The notes: generated by a model from the letters alone, not told the origin. Shown: positions 10,152 through 18,878, counted from the stretch's first letter. The stretch is 64,000 nt of DNA from Confluentibacter flavum (GCF_002843175.1 NZ_PJEO01000052.1:87418-151417); one strand, 5' to 3'. Made by a program: numbers and translations.

Positions 10152-10545
10152 ATACAAAATAAACAAAACAGAAGACGAGTGGCGTAAAGAACTCTCTGAA
10201 GAGCAATTTAGAATCCTAAGAGAAAAAGGAACAGAAAGACCACATACGGGAACATACAACCTTCACTTTGAAAAAGGTATATATACGTGTGCTGGCTGCA
10301 ATCAAAAATTATTTGAAAGTAATGGTAAATTTGACGCTCACTGCGGCTGGCCTAGTTTTGATAAATCCATTAAAGGCACTGTGGATTATGTTTTGGATAA
10401 AACCCATGGCATGACAAGAACCGAAATCGTTTGTTCTAATTGTGGCGGACATTTAGGACATGTATTTAATGATGGTCCGACAGAAACAGGTGCCAGATAT
10501 TGTGTGAATTCAGGGAGCATCGATTTTGAAAAAGATGGACAGTAG
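10144..10545 (+). CDS. msrB: Peptide-methionine (R)-S-oxide reductase, cytoplasmic copy
   Basis: A second MsrB, 133 residues, with no signal peptide. Zinc ligands lie in TCAGCNQKLF and VCSNCGGHLGHVF; the catalytic Cys is in RYCVNSGSIDF. It has Cys directly before the conserved GWPSF segment (AHCGWPSF). Its start overlaps the end of the exported copy, and its stop overlaps the start of the DUF1572 gene, so three genes are chained by overlaps. The two copies share the fold but differ clearly in sequence, so this is not a recent tandem duplication. Confidence 0.94.
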   Translation: MIKYKINKTEDEWRKELSEEQFRILREKGTERPHTGTYNLHFEKGIYTCAGCNQKLFESNGKFDAHCGWPSFDKSIKGTVDYVLDKTHGMTRTEIVCSNCGGHLGHVFNDGPTETGARYCVNSGSIDFEKDGQ

Positions 10546-11090
10546 TTTTTTAATAAGTGCCATAAAGCAATTTGAATATTATAAAAGTTTGGGAGAAAAA
10601 ACGTTTAATCAACTCTCCTTTGAAGAATTAAAAATGGAATTTGCTGAAGATTCAAATTCTATAGCTATAATAGTTAAACATTTAGTTGGAAATATGTTAA
10701 GCAGATGGACCCTATTTTTAACGGAAGATGGCGAAAAAAAATGGCGACAACGTGATTCCGAATTTGAAGACACTTATACATCAAAAAAAGATTTAATTGC
10801 AGATTGGAAGGAAGGTTGGAATTGTTTGTTCAGTGCTTTAAATGAATTAACGGAAGCTGATTTAGAACGCATTATTTACATTAGACATCAAGGGCATACC
10901 GTAACAGAAGCCATTAATAGGCAATTAGCCCACTTACCCTTATCATATTGGACAAATTGTGTTTTTAGGAAAACTTATAAAAGGTAAGGATTGGCAATCG
11001 TTATCCATTCCAAAAGGTAATTCCAAAAAATATAACGAAGAAAAATTCAGTAAAGAAAAAGGTCGACGTCATTTTACGGATGATTTGTAA
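10535..11090 (+). pseudogene. DUF1572 (DinB-like) protein, interrupted by a +1 frameshift
   Basis: From the ATG at 10535 the frame reads a DUF1572-type four-helix protein (MDSSFLISAIKQFEYYKSLG, then IAIIVKHLVGNMLSRW). After ...EAINRQLAH it runs into an unrelated tail and stops at 10987. Removing one T at 10934-10935 restores HYPYHIGQIVFLGKLIKG and continues to a stop at 11088-11090, giving 184 residues, the usual family length, with a typical C-terminus (KGRRHFTDDL). The restored YHIGQ contains the conserved His of the presumed metal site, which the broken frame loses. Either the gene is inactivated or this is a one-base sequencing error. Family members resemble DinB-like thiol or metal-dependent transferases; the reaction is unknown. 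Confidence 0.8.
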
Positions 11091-11094
11091 AATA

Positions 11095-12378
11095 TCACTT
11101 TTTCAATTTCTTCTTAAAAGGTCTAATAATCAACCTAGCTTCCCTATCGAACCTAATATAATTATATACCCAATTAATAAAAACGACCATACGGTTTCTA
11201 AAACCAATCAGAAAAAACAGGTGTACAAACATCCAAACATACCAAGCAAAAACCCCTTGAAATTTAAATCGTTTTAAATCTACCACCGCTTTGTTTCTAC
11301 CAATGGTAGCCATCGCTCCTTTATCTTTATACTCAAAAGGCTTCATAGGTTTTTGCTCTATTAACCTAAGCATGTTATCGCCTAATTGTTCGCCTTGCTG
11401 GATAGCTGGGTGTGCCATCATGGGTAAACCATTTGGAAATTCTTCATTAACCAAACAAGCAATATCACCAGCTGCAAAAATATTATCAAACCCTTTAACT
11501 TGATTGAATTCGTTAACTAAAATCCTATTGCCTCTCGTAATTAATTCAGCGCCATCCAAGCCTTTTATGGTTGCTCCCATAACGCCTGCAGCCCAAATTA
11601 AGGTGGCAGTTTCAAAGGTTAAGTCGGTGTTGGTTGTTACCGTTTTTCCGTCATAATTGGTCACTCTAACATTTTTCCAAACATTAACTCCCAGTTTTTC
11701 TAAAAAATCTTCAGCTTTTTGGGACGCTTGGTCGCTCATACCCTTCAATATACAATCACTCGATTGAATAATATTGATTTGAGCCAAGCGCGTATCTAAA
11801 TCGGGATAATCTTTTGGTAGAATCCCTTTTTTGATTTCGGCCAAAGCACCAGCCAATTCAACACCCGTTGGTCCACCTCCAACGATAACAAAATTCATCA
11901 AGCAATTACGTTCATTCAAATCTGATGTTAGCAAAGCCTCCTCAAAATTTTCAAGAATCAAACTTCTTAAGTTAAGGGATTGAGGTATGGTTTTCATTGC
12001 CATACTATTCGCTTTTATTTGTTCATTACCAAAATAATTGGTTTTAGAACCCGAAGCAATCACTAAATAATCAAATTTAAGTTCTCCTATATCAGTTATA
12101 ACTTTACTGCTTACTGTATCTATCTCATTAACATGTGCCAATCTAAAATGAAAGTTGGGAAAATCTTTAAGTATCTTTCTTATTGGGTAAGCTATGGAAT
12201 CTGGTTCCAATCCGCCAGTAGACACTTGATATAACAAAGGTTGAAATGTATGGTAATTATGTTTATCCAATAAAACAACTTGAACTTCTTGCTTTGATAA
12301 TTTTTTTGCTAGAGAAATTCCAGCAAAGCCACCTCCAATGATAACGATTCTTGGGTAACTTGTTCTTGGTATGTTCAT
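11095..12378 (-). CDS. ndh: Type II NADH:quinone oxidoreductase (FAD)
   Basis: A 427-residue non-proton-pumping NADH dehydrogenase. The FAD Rossmann motif is IVIIGGGFAGISLAKKL near the N-terminus; the NADH-binding motif is FVIVGGGPTGVELAGAL in the middle; FAAGDIA near residue 300 is the second FAD contact. The C-terminal region WMFVHLFFLIGFRNR is the membrane-associating amphipathic/hydrophobic segment typical of NDH-2. The enzyme passes electrons from NADH to the quinone pool at the inner face of the cytoplasmic membrane. Start ATG at 12378, with a TACCTTTG promoter element just upstream (12397-12404). It converges on the DUF1572 gene with four bases between stops. Confidence 0.93.
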   Translation of the reverse strand: MNIPRTSYPRIVIIGGGFAGISLAKKLSKQEVQVVLLDKHNYHTFQPLLYQVSTGGLEPDSIAYPIRKILKDFPNFHFRLAHVNEIDTVSSKVITDIGELKFDYLVIASGSKTNYFGNEQIKANSMAMKTIPQSLNLRSLILENFEEALLTSDLNERNCLMNFVIVGGGPTGVELAGALAEIKKGILPKDYPDLDTRLAQINIIQSSDCILKGMSDQASQKAEDFLEKLGVNVWKNVRVTNYDGKTVTTNTDLTFETATLIWAAGVMGATIKGLDGAELITRGNRILVNEFNQVKGFDNIFAAGDIACLVNEEFPNGLPMMAHPAIQQGEQLGDNMLRLIEQKPMKPFEYKDKGAMATIGRNKAVVDLKRFKFQGVFAWYVWMFVHLFFLIGFRNRMVVFINWVYNYIRFDREARLIIRPFKKKLKK

Positions 12379-12396
12379 ATATTAATGCTTACAACA

Positions 12397-12404
12397 CAAA
12401 GGTA
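12397..12404 (-). promoter_or_regulatory. -7 promoter element for ndh
   Basis: Exact match TACCTTTG to the Bacteroidota -7 consensus TAnnTTTG, 19 bases before the ndh ATG. No TTG is seen at the -33 position. Confidence 0.45.
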
Positions 12405-12484
12405 GCATAAAGATGTAAATTTATGGAGTTCTAAATTCTTTATTAGAATTCGATTTTGTAAATTCGTAACCTAAAATTTAAGTA

Positions 12485-13861
12485 ATGAATAAATACGATA
12501 TTATAGTTCTTGGAAGTGGTCCTGGCGGATATGTAACAGCTATTAGAGCATCTCAATTGGGTTTTAAAACAGCTGTTGTTGAAAAGGAAAATCTTGGTGG
12601 TGTATGTTTAAATTGGGGCTGTATTCCTACTAAAGCATTATTAAAATCAGCACAAGTTTTTGAATATTTAAAACATGCAGGCGATTACGGACTTTCTGTT
12701 AAAGATTATGATAAAGATTTTGATGCCGTTGTAAAACGTAGTCGTGGTGTTGCAGATGGTATGAGCAAAGGTGTGCAGTTTTTAATGAAGAAAAATAAAA
12801 TTGATGTCATTGAAGGCTTCGGAAAATTAAAACCGGGCAAAAAAGTTGATGTTGATGGTACAGAATATAGTGCCGACCATATTATAATCGCCACCGGTGC
12901 GCGTTCTCGTGAATTACCAAGTTTACCACAGGATGGTAAAAAAGTTATTGGATACAGAGAAGCCATGAGCTTAGCAACCCAACCAAAAAAGATGATTGTT
13001 GTGGGTTCTGGTGCCATTGGTGTTGAATTTGCCTATTTCTACAATTCCATGGGAACGGAAGTGACCGTTGTAGAATTTTTACCAAACATTGTTCCTGTTG
13101 AAGACGAAGATATCTCAAAACAATTAGAACGTTCTTTTAAGAAAAGTGGTATCAATATTATGACTTCTGCCGAAGTTACTAAAGTAGATACATCAGGAAA
13201 TGGTGTTAAAGCGACGGTAAAAACCAGTAAAGGCGAAGAAATTCTTGAAGCTGATATTATTTTATCTGCCGTAGGTATTAAAACCAATATTGAAAACATA
13301 GGTTTGGAAGATGTTGGTATTGTAGTTGATAAAGACAAAATTTTAGTTGATAAATTCTATAAAACAAATATTCCTGGCTATTATGCCATTGGTGATGTCA
13401 CACCCGGACAAGCATTGGCTCACGTAGCATCTGCAGAAGGTATTTTATGTGTTGAAAATATTAAGGGGATGCACGTTGAAGCATTGGATTATGGTAATAT
13501 TCCTGGTTGTACTTATTGTTCACCAGAAATTGCAAGCGTAGGTTTAACCGAAAAACAAGCAAAAGATAAAGGTTTAGATATTAAAGTGGGTAAATTTCCA
13601 TTTTCTGCTTCTGGAAAAGCAAAAGCAAGCGGTAATCCAGATGGTTTTGTTAAAGTTATTTTTGATGCTAAATATGGTGAATGGTTAGGTTGCCACATGA
13701 TTGGTGCCGGTGTAACCGATATGATTGCTGAAGCTGTTTTAGGCAGAAAGTTAGAAACTACAGGCCATGATGTTTTAAAAGCCGTACACCCACACCCTAC
13801 TATGAGTGAGGCGGTTATGGAAGCTGTAGCCGCTGCTTATGATGAAGTGATTCATTTGTAA
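12485..13861 (+). CDS. lpdA: Dihydrolipoyl dehydrogenase (E3)
   Basis: A 458-residue FAD-disulfide oxidoreductase that reoxidises dihydrolipoamide on the E2 subunits of 2-oxoacid dehydrogenase complexes and the glycine cleavage system. The N-terminal FAD motif is VLGSGPGGYV; the redox disulfide is C41/C46 in GGVCLNWGCIPTK; the NAD site is VVGSGAIGVEFAYF; the C-terminal active-site pair is in HPHPTMSEAVMEA. Full length and all catalytic residues present. No E1 or E2 gene is adjacent; it stands between ndh (divergent) and aroQ (convergent), a stand-alone arrangement. A palindrome-rich intergenic region follows. Confidence 0.96.
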   Translation: MNKYDIIVLGSGPGGYVTAIRASQLGFKTAVVEKENLGGVCLNWGCIPTKALLKSAQVFEYLKHAGDYGLSVKDYDKDFDAVVKRSRGVADGMSKGVQFLMKKNKIDVIEGFGKLKPGKKVDVDGTEYSADHIIIATGARSRELPSLPQDGKKVIGYREAMSLATQPKKMIVVGSGAIGVEFAYFYNSMGTEVTVVEFLPNIVPVEDEDISKQLERSFKKSGINIMTSAEVTKVDTSGNGVKATVKTSKGEEILEADIILSAVGIKTNIENIGLEDVGIVVDKDKILVDKFYKTNIPGYYAIGDVTPGQALAHVASAEGILCVENIKGMHVEALDYGNIPGCTYCSPEIASVGLTEKQAKDKGLDIKVGKFPFSASGKAKASGNPDGFVKVIFDAKYGEWLGCHMIGAGVTDMIAEAVLGRKLETTGHDVLKAVHPHPTMSEAVMEAVAAAYDEVIHL

Positions 13862-13867
13862 AAAGAA

Positions 13868-13895
13868 GCCCCTCCTAGCCTCCCCAAAGGGGAGT
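13868..13895. repeat. Palindromic intergenic repeat, copy A
   Basis: Begins AGCCCCTCCTAGCCTCCCCA and ends in a CTCCCC-AAA-GGGGAG hairpin. The C/T-rich head plus short GC hairpin is far richer in G+C than its surroundings and resembles dispersed intergenic repeats known from Flavobacteria. An inverted second copy lies at 13991-14020. Confidence 0.7.
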
Positions 13896-13925
13896 AACTC
13901 TTACTCGGTCGGATAAAATAAATAA

Positions 13926-13956
13926 AAAATGCGATTCTAAAATTGAATCGCATTTT
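13926..13956. terminator. Bidirectional terminator between lpdA and aroQ
   Basis: A 12-bp perfect stem AAAATGCGATTC (13926-13937) with GAATCGCATTTT (13945-13956), with A and T runs on the two sides so that it works for both convergent genes. Confidence 0.85.
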
Positions 13957-13990
13957 TTATTTATGCTATTTTTTATTTAGAATGATAATT

Positions 13991-14020
13991 CCTCCCCTTT
14001 TGGGAGGTTAGGTGGTGCTT
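13991..14020. repeat. Palindromic intergenic repeat, copy B (inverted)
   Basis: The reverse complement reads AAGCACCACCTAACCTCCCA then AAAGGGG-type sequence, the same head-plus-hairpin layout as copy A but inverted and diverged. Its outer end overlaps the aroQ stop codon by two bases. Confidence 0.65.
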
Positions 14021-14435
14021 ACAAAAAACTTTGAATCGCCAATTCATAGCTCTGTAAGCCGAAACCTAGAATTACCCCTTTAGCATTAGGAGAAATGTAC
14101 GATGTATGCCTAAATTCTTCCCTGTTAAATGTATTGGAAATATGAACTTCAACAACGGGTGTTTGAATCGCTTTTACGGCATCTCCTATGCCAATCGACG
14201 TATGTGTATATGCAGCGGCGTTTAAAACAATACCATCATAGGTAAATCCTACCTCTTGTAACTTATCAATAAGTTCACCTTCAATATTCGATTGAAAATA
14301 ATCGATTTTTACTTTTGGGTACTTATCTTTAATAGTCTCAAGGAATTCGGTAAACGTTAAACTTCCATAAATAGCTGGTTCGCGTTTACCAAGTAAATTT
14401 AAGTTCGGACCGTTAATGATGATTAGTTTTTTCAT
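14019..14435 (-). CDS. aroQ: Type II 3-dehydroquinate dehydratase
   Basis: A 138-residue type II dehydroquinase of the shikimate pathway, forming 3-dehydroshikimate in the cytoplasm; the family works as a dodecamer. The start is the ATG at 14435 (MKKLIIINGPNLNLLGKREP); a longer frame to 14513 adds an unconserved leader. Active-site elements are NGPNLNLLGKREPAIYG (with the lid Arg and catalytic Tyr), NAAAYTHTS, EVHISN and the Arg in FRHTSY. It is isolated from other aro genes. Its stop overlaps palindromic repeat B. Confidence 0.95.
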   Translation of the reverse strand: MKKLIIINGPNLNLLGKREPAIYGSLTFTEFLETIKDKYPKVKIDYFQSNIEGELIDKLQEVGFTYDGIVLNAAAYTHTSIGIGDAVKAIQTPVVEVHISNTFNREEFRHTSYISPNAKGVILGFGLQSYELAIQSFL

Positions 14436-14540
14436 CGTAAGTTTATATTTATCAGATGTAATTTGCTTACACATTGTCTTTAACAACAAACATATAAGTA
14501 TTGCTCGTTTCAAGTGGTAAATATATTAAAAATTGGGCAT

Positions 14541-14571
14541 AAAAAAACCGAAGGGATTAGCTTCGGTTTTT
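14541..14571 (-). terminator. Terminator after the outer-membrane beta-barrel gene
   Basis: A 10-bp stem AAAACCGAAG (14544-14553) with CTTCGGTTTT (14561-14570), loop of 7, with a T run on the minus strand (14547-14541). Confidence 0.85.
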
Positions 14572-14589
14572 CTAATATTACTTTAATTA

Positions 14590-15102
14590 TTAGAATTTAT
14601 ATCCTATTCCTGCAAAAAAACCACTTAGTTTAACCGAGTAATCGCTTGGTGCATCTTCAAGCAAATTTGCTAAACCCAAATTATATCTCGCTTCAATGAA
14701 GAAGTCTTCAGATATGTCATAAGCAATACCTGCTTCAAGACCAAAATTTAATGATTTCATACCTTCTTCTGAATCGAGCAAAATCCCCAAAGCAGGACCA
14801 ACTAATACATCAAATTCCTCAGAAACTGGAAATTTAGCCATAAGAGGTATTGCTATTTGATCAAAATCTTCAATAGAAACATACAGAACTTCTAGTTGAA
14901 ATATAAAATTTTCGGAAATTCCAATTTCAGCAAAAGCACCTATATAAAAACCTGTTTCAGAAGTAGAAAGATTCTCTCCTTCTGCTTTAAATTTCATTGA
15001 AGCAAAATCTGCTCCTGCTTTTAAGCCAAATCTTGATTCTTGAGCGTTAAGATTAATCATTGTGAATACCGCAATAACTGCGGATAATAATAATTTTTTC
15101 AT
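14590..15102 (-). CDS. Small outer-membrane beta-barrel protein
   Basis: A 170-residue exported protein. Signal peptide MKKLLLSAVIAVFTMINLNA, cleaved before QESRFG. The mature part alternates short beta-strands rich in aromatic and glycine residues (FGLKAGADFASMKF, GFYIGAFAEIGI, FIEARYNLGLANL) and ends in the aromatic GYKF, as expected of an 8-stranded barrel of the OmpX/PorT-like class. It is probably a small outer-membrane porin or structural protein; the function is not known. Single gene with its own terminator. Confidence 0.85.
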   Translation of the reverse strand: MKKLLLSAVIAVFTMINLNAQESRFGLKAGADFASMKFKAEGENLSTSETGFYIGAFAEIGISENFIFQLEVLYVSIEDFDQIAIPLMAKFPVSEEFDVLVGPALGILLDSEEGMKSLNFGLEAGIAYDISEDFFIEARYNLGLANLLEDAPSDYSVKLSGFFAGIGYKF

Positions 15103-15242
15103 AATTTTTATGATTTAGATTGGTTAATTCGCAACAAAAGAAGGTATTTTTTTTCATATTAACAAATGAAATCTGCTAAATTTTTACGTTTTATCTGAAT
15201 AATATGCGTTTCAACGAGTTACTTTTTAATATCCCTATCTGA

Positions 15243-15250
15243 TATTTTTG
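15243..15250 (+). promoter_or_regulatory. -7 promoter element for xerD
   Basis: Exact TATTTTTG match to TAnnTTTG, 16 bases before the xerD ATG; no clear -33 TTG. Confidence 0.4.
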
Positions 15251-15266
15251 CTTTATTTTTACATCC

Positions 15267-16178
15267 ATGAAATGGCAAAACGCACTTAAAAACTATCAAC
15301 TATATTTAAAGATAGAACGTGGTCTGTCTAAAAACTCCATTGACAATTATACATTAGACATTAAGAAGCTAATGCGTTATCTGGAAGAAAACCAAATATC
15401 CGAATCCCCTATTTCTATCACTTCTGAAATTGTTCAACAATTTATTTATGAATTGGCCAAACAGGCCAATGCACGTTCACAATCTAGAATCATCTCTGGT
15501 TTAAGAAGTTTTTTTAATTATTTAATTTTTGAAGATTACAGAGAAGATAATCCTTTGGAACTGATTGAGTCTCCTAAAATTGGTATTAAATTACCCGATA
15601 CACTTTCTGAAAAAGAAATAGATTCAATTATAAATGCAATTGACCTAGCCCAAGAATATAATAGTGTAAAAATTGGAGAACGCAATCGCGCCATACTTGA
15701 AACTTTATATGGTTGTGGATTACGCGTTAGTGAATTGGTAAATCTTAAATTATCAGATTTGTTTTTTGATGAAGGCTTTATTAAAGTGACTGGTAAAGGT
15801 GATAAACAACGTTTTGTACCGATTGTAGATGCTACTAAAAAATATATTAATATATACAAAAATGAAGTTAGACCAACCATACATATTAAAGAAGGTTACG
15901 AAGATACTTTGTTCTTAAATCACAAAGGAAAACAACTCAATAGAGCTATGATTTTCACCATCATTAAACAATTGGCCGAAAAAATCGGACTCAAAAAAAG
16001 CATTTCTCCACATACATTTCGTCATTCCTTTGCTACACACTTACTACAAAATAATGCTGATTTAAGATCAATACAACTCATGCTCGGACATGAAAGTATT
16101 ACAACCACAGAAATTTATGTGCATTTAGATAAAAGCCATTTAACGAAAGTGGTTCAACAATACCATCCTAGAAAATAG
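15267..16178 (+). CDS. xerD: Site-specific tyrosine recombinase XerD
   Basis: A 303-residue integrase-family recombinase that resolves chromosome dimers at dif. N-terminal SAM-like DNA-binding domain (1-100) and C-terminal catalytic domain with all six residues: R153 in GCGLRVSEL, K177 in TGKGDK, H249 and R252 in SPHTFRHSFATHLL, H275 in LGHESITTT, and nucleophile Y284 in EIYVHLD. Length and the HTFRHSFATHLL motif match chromosomal Xer proteins rather than phage or transposon integrases. It is a single gene; no att site or cargo is adjacent. XerC versus XerD is hard to decide on sequence alone, and I follow the Bacteroidota convention. Confidence 0.9.
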   Translation: MKWQNALKNYQLYLKIERGLSKNSIDNYTLDIKKLMRYLEENQISESPISITSEIVQQFIYELAKQANARSQSRIISGLRSFFNYLIFEDYREDNPLELIESPKIGIKLPDTLSEKEIDSIINAIDLAQEYNSVKIGERNRAILETLYGCGLRVSELVNLKLSDLFFDEGFIKVTGKGDKQRFVPIVDATKKYINIYKNEVRPTIHIKEGYEDTLFLNHKGKQLNRAMIFTIIKQLAEKIGLKKSISPHTFRHSFATHLLQNNADLRSIQLMLGHESITTTEIYVHLDKSHLTKVVQQYHPRK

Positions 16179-16229
16179 CTGTTAGCTGGTTAGCTGTTAG
16201 CTGTTAGCTGTTAGCTGTTAGCTGTTAGC
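16175..16229. repeat. Tandem 7-bp repeat (CTGTTAG)n
   Basis: About seven units of TAGCTGT, one with an extra G, start within the last bases of xerD and fill the gap to rny. A second simple run of TAACTC/TAACTA-type units follows at 16244-16271 and reaches the rny stop. Confidence 0.9.
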
Positions 16230-16268
16230 AAAAATAATTTTTTTAACTCTTAACTCTTAACTAACTAA

Positions 16269-17843
16269 CTACTTAGCAATATTAACGGCTCTTGTTTCCC
16301 TAATTACGGTTATTTTTACCTGTCCAGGATAGGTCATATCTGTTTGTATTTTTTGGGAAATACTAAAAGATAATTCCGCTGCTTTTTGGTCATCTACCTT
16401 TTCACTTTCTACAATAACACGAAGTTCTCTACCTGCTTGAATCGCATAGGCTTTTTTAACGCCTTGGAAACCAAAAGCAATATCTTCCAAATCTTTTAAA
16501 CGTTGAATATAGCTATCCAATACTTGGCGTCTCGCTCCTGGGCGTGCTCCAGAGATGGCATCACAAACCTGAATGATAGGAGATATTAAAAATTTCATTT
16601 CTACTTCATCATGATGGGCACCTATAGCATTACAAACTTCTTCTTTTTCACCATATTTTTCAGCCCATTGCATCCCAAGAATGGCATGTGGTGTTTCCAT
16701 ATCAGTTTCTGCATCTGGAACCTTTCCTATATCGTGCAAAAGACCTGCTCGCTTAGCTAATTTCGGATTCAGTCCTAACTCCGCTGCCATCACACCACAT
16801 AGTTTAGCAACTTCACGGGAGTGTTGTAGCAAGTTTTGACCATAAGAAGAACGGTATTTCATCCTTCCTACCATTTTAATAAGTTCTGGATGCAAATTGT
16901 GAATTCCTAAATCTATTACCGTACGTTTTCCAACTTCAATAATCTCCTGCTCTATTTGTTTGGTTGTTTTTTGAACAACTTCTTCTATACGTGCAGGATG
17001 AATTCTACCATCGGTCACTAATTTATGTAATGATAAACGTGCTATTTCACGTCTCACAGAATCGAAACAAGATAATATAATTGCTTCTGGTGTATCGTCC
17101 ACTATAATTTCTACTCCTGTAGCTGCTTCTATAGCTCTAATGTTTCTTCCTTCCCTTCCAATAATTCTACCTTTAACATCATCAGACTCTATATTAAACA
17201 CCGAAACACAATTATCAACAGCCTCTTCAGTACCGATACGTTGAATCGTATTAATTATGATTTTTTTAGCTTCTTGCTGTGCAGTAAGTTTTGCTTCCTC
17301 TACAGCACTTTGCACAAATGACATTGCTTCATTTTTAGCTTGTCCTTTTAAGGATTCAATTAATTGTGCTTTAGCATCTTCAGCAGAAAGACTCGAAATA
17401 ACTTCTAATTGATCTACTTGGCTTTTATGAAGTTTGCTGATTTCAACTTCTTTCTTATCAAGAAGATCAAGCCTATGATTGTAATCTTTAATTTTAGCTT
17501 CTAAAGTTTCGTTTAATGTCTTCGATTTATTTAACTCGCTAGAAATTTGGGATTCTTTATCTCTGGTGCGCTTTTCAGCTTCAGCCATTTGTTTGTCGCG
17601 CGACAAAATAACCTTTTCATGCTCAGACTTAAGTTCAATAAATTTTTCTTTAGCTTGAAGGATTTTGTCCTTTTTAATCGATTCCCCTTCGCTATTTGCT
17701 TCTTTTAAAATGGAAACTGCTAATTTTTTTGCTTCCCTAACAAGCTTTGAAGCATTGTTTTTTTCTAATGTTTTGGCTATAATAAATCCTATTACAATCC
17801 CTAATACTACGCCTCCAATAATTATTATAATTGAGTTATCCAT
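16269..17843 (-). CDS. rny: Ribonuclease Y
   Basis: A 524-residue membrane-anchored endoribonuclease that starts mRNA decay. N-terminal transmembrane helix ([20 protein letters not shown]), a long coiled coil (about 30-190), a KH RNA-binding domain around [19 protein letters not shown], and an HD metal-dependent phosphohydrolase domain with AGLLHDIGK and the later IGAHHDEVE. All expected elements are present. It lies directly downstream of the 6S RNA and zapA in the same orientation. The stop codon touches the simple repeats behind xerD. Confidence 0.96.
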   Translation of the reverse strand: MDNSIIIIIGGVVLGIVIGFIIAKTLEKNNASKLVREAKKLAVSILKEANSEGESIKKDKILQAKEKFIELKSEHEKVILSRDKQMAEAEKRTRDKESQISSELNKSKTLNETLEAKIKDYNHRLDLLDKKEVEISKLHKSQVDQLEVISSLSAEDAKAQLIESLKGQAKNEAMSFVQSAVEEAKLTAQQEAKKIIINTIQRIGTEEAVDNCVSVFNIESDDVKGRIIGREGRNIRAIEAATGVEIIVDDTPEAIILSCFDSVRREIARLSLHKLVTDGRIHPARIEEVVQKTTKQIEQEIIEVGKRTVIDLGIHNLHPELIKMVGRMKYRSSYGQNLLQHSREVAKLCGVMAAELGLNPKLAKRAGLLHDIGKVPDAETDMETPHAILGMQWAEKYGEKEEVCNAIGAHHDEVEMKFLISPIIQVCDAISGARPGARRQVLDSYIQRLKDLEDIAFGFQGVKKAYAIQAGRELRVIVESEKVDDQKAAELSFSISQKIQTDMTYPGQVKITVIRETRAVNIAK

Positions 17844-17867
17844 GTTATTTAGTTGGTTTATATATAT

Positions 17868-18055
17868 AAAAAAAGCCTACACCAGTATAAGATTTTGTAT
17901 AAACTCCTTAAAACAAGTTTAGGGCTAACAAGCTGATCAAGGATCTGCTAGGTACTAAATAAATTCAGCACATGCAGCATGCTTTTACAACTTAAACTCA
18001 CCCTTTTTAAGAGAATTAACGTTGAGTTTATCAAAAATAAATAACCAATGTAGGC
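17868..18055 (-). ncRNA. ssrS: 6S RNA (RNA polymerase regulator, Flavobacteria type)
   Basis: The gene-free 240 bases between zapA and rny fold as a long rod on the minus strand. The ends pair over 11 positions (18055-18045 with 17885-17875, three G-U pairs), a second stem pairs 18031-18024 with 17906-17899 over 8 bp, and the 3' end runs into seven T (17874-17868) as a terminator. A long closing stem, an interrupted rod of about 185 nt and the position next to zapA are what is expected of 6S RNA, which binds the housekeeping RNA polymerase holoenzyme and mimics an open promoter. I cannot run a covariance model; the family assignment rests on fold, size and neighbourhood. Confidence 0.75.
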
Positions 18056-18082
18056 AGTAACTTTAATGTATTTAAAAGAACG

Positions 18083-18376
18083 TTAAGAGATTAAGTGAGC
18101 ATGTAATAATTCATCAAGCGCTTGAAGTTTTTCTTCTAAATGCTCATTTACATTCTCTTTATCAATTGATTTCTGTTCTACTTGAGAAGCAAACTGCAAA
18201 GCGCACATGGCCAAAACATCTTGTTTATCTCTCACAGAATAACTTTGCTCAAATTGCTTAATCATCACTTCAATGTTTTTAGCCGCTTTACGCAATCCTT
18301 CTTCTTGACTTGCATCAATAGTCAAAGGATATACTCTGTTAGCTATAGATAGCTTTATTTTAAGCTTTTCTGACAT
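18083..18376 (-). CDS. zapA: Cell division protein ZapA
   Basis: A 97-residue ZapA, which cross-links FtsZ filaments at the division site. It opens with the typical beta-strand LKIKLSIANRVYPLTID, followed by EEGLRKAAKNIEVMIKQF and a long helix (DVLAMCALQFASQVEQK) that forms the tetramer coiled coil. Start ATG at 18376. It follows the coiled-coil gene by 15 bases and precedes the 6S RNA, a conserved Flavobacteria order. Confidence 0.93.
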   Translation of the reverse strand: MSEKLKIKLSIANRVYPLTIDASQEEGLRKAAKNIEVMIKQFEQSYSVRDKQDVLAMCALQFASQVEQKSIDKENVNEHLEEKLQALDELLHAHLIS

Positions 18377-18391
18377 TGAATTTACTTAGCA

Positions 18392-18682
18392 CTAATCGGA
18401 AAGTTGAGCAATACAATGGTCTATATCCCTAATTAACGCGTTTATTTTAAGCTTAGTCTCTCGTTTATTTTCATCACTGCCAAGTATTGTGTTTGCCATT
18501 TTAAGAGCTTCATATTTTTCTTCCCAAGCCACAATTTGTTGCTGTTTGCCTTGAAGTTGATTTTTAGATATCTCTAACTCTTCATTCAACTTTAAATTAG
18601 TACGCTTTAAAACCTCGAGTTTATGCAAGACCTTACTAATTTTGTTTTCTAGAGAATCTACAATGTCTTCAATGTTACTCAT
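18392..18682 (-). CDS. Small coiled-coil protein upstream of ZapA
   Basis: A 96-residue, almost wholly helical protein starting at the ATG at 18682 (MSNIEDIVDSLENKISKVLH); a TTG at 18688 is less likely. Heptads of Leu/Ile with Lys/Glu run through most of it, and the C-terminus ends DIDHCIAQLSD. Position directly before zapA suggests a division-associated partner, comparable in layout to ZapB-like coiled coils, but sequence identity to ZapB is not evident. Function is inferred from context only. Confidence 0.82.
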   Translation of the reverse strand: MSNIEDIVDSLENKISKVLHKLEVLKRTNLKLNEELEISKNQLQGKQQQIVAWEEKYEALKMANTILGSDENKRETKLKINALIRDIDHCIAQLSD

Positions 18683-18878
18683 TTGCAAATTTCAATACTT
18701 ATCTCACAAAGTTAACATAGATAACTATAAATTACAATTGTTTTTACATAAAATTTAAATTAATTCGTTATTGCTCATTATCAACACTATGGATTGATTT
18801 TTGCTTTATCTTTTGTTGATTCATATCTAATTAATATTTTAGCCAGATACCTATCAAATCTGTATACCCATTTTTATT

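Noticed and set aside
15267..16178. XerD as an integrase of a mobile element
   Set aside because: Chromosomal-type motifs, no attachment site duplications and core genes on both sides.
16175..16271. CRISPR-like repeats
   Set aside because: The units are 7 bp and contiguous, without spacers, and no cas genes are near.
17665..17922. Plus-strand open frame across the rny start and the 6S RNA
   Set aside because: It is antisense to rny and the structured RNA and has no protein-like composition.
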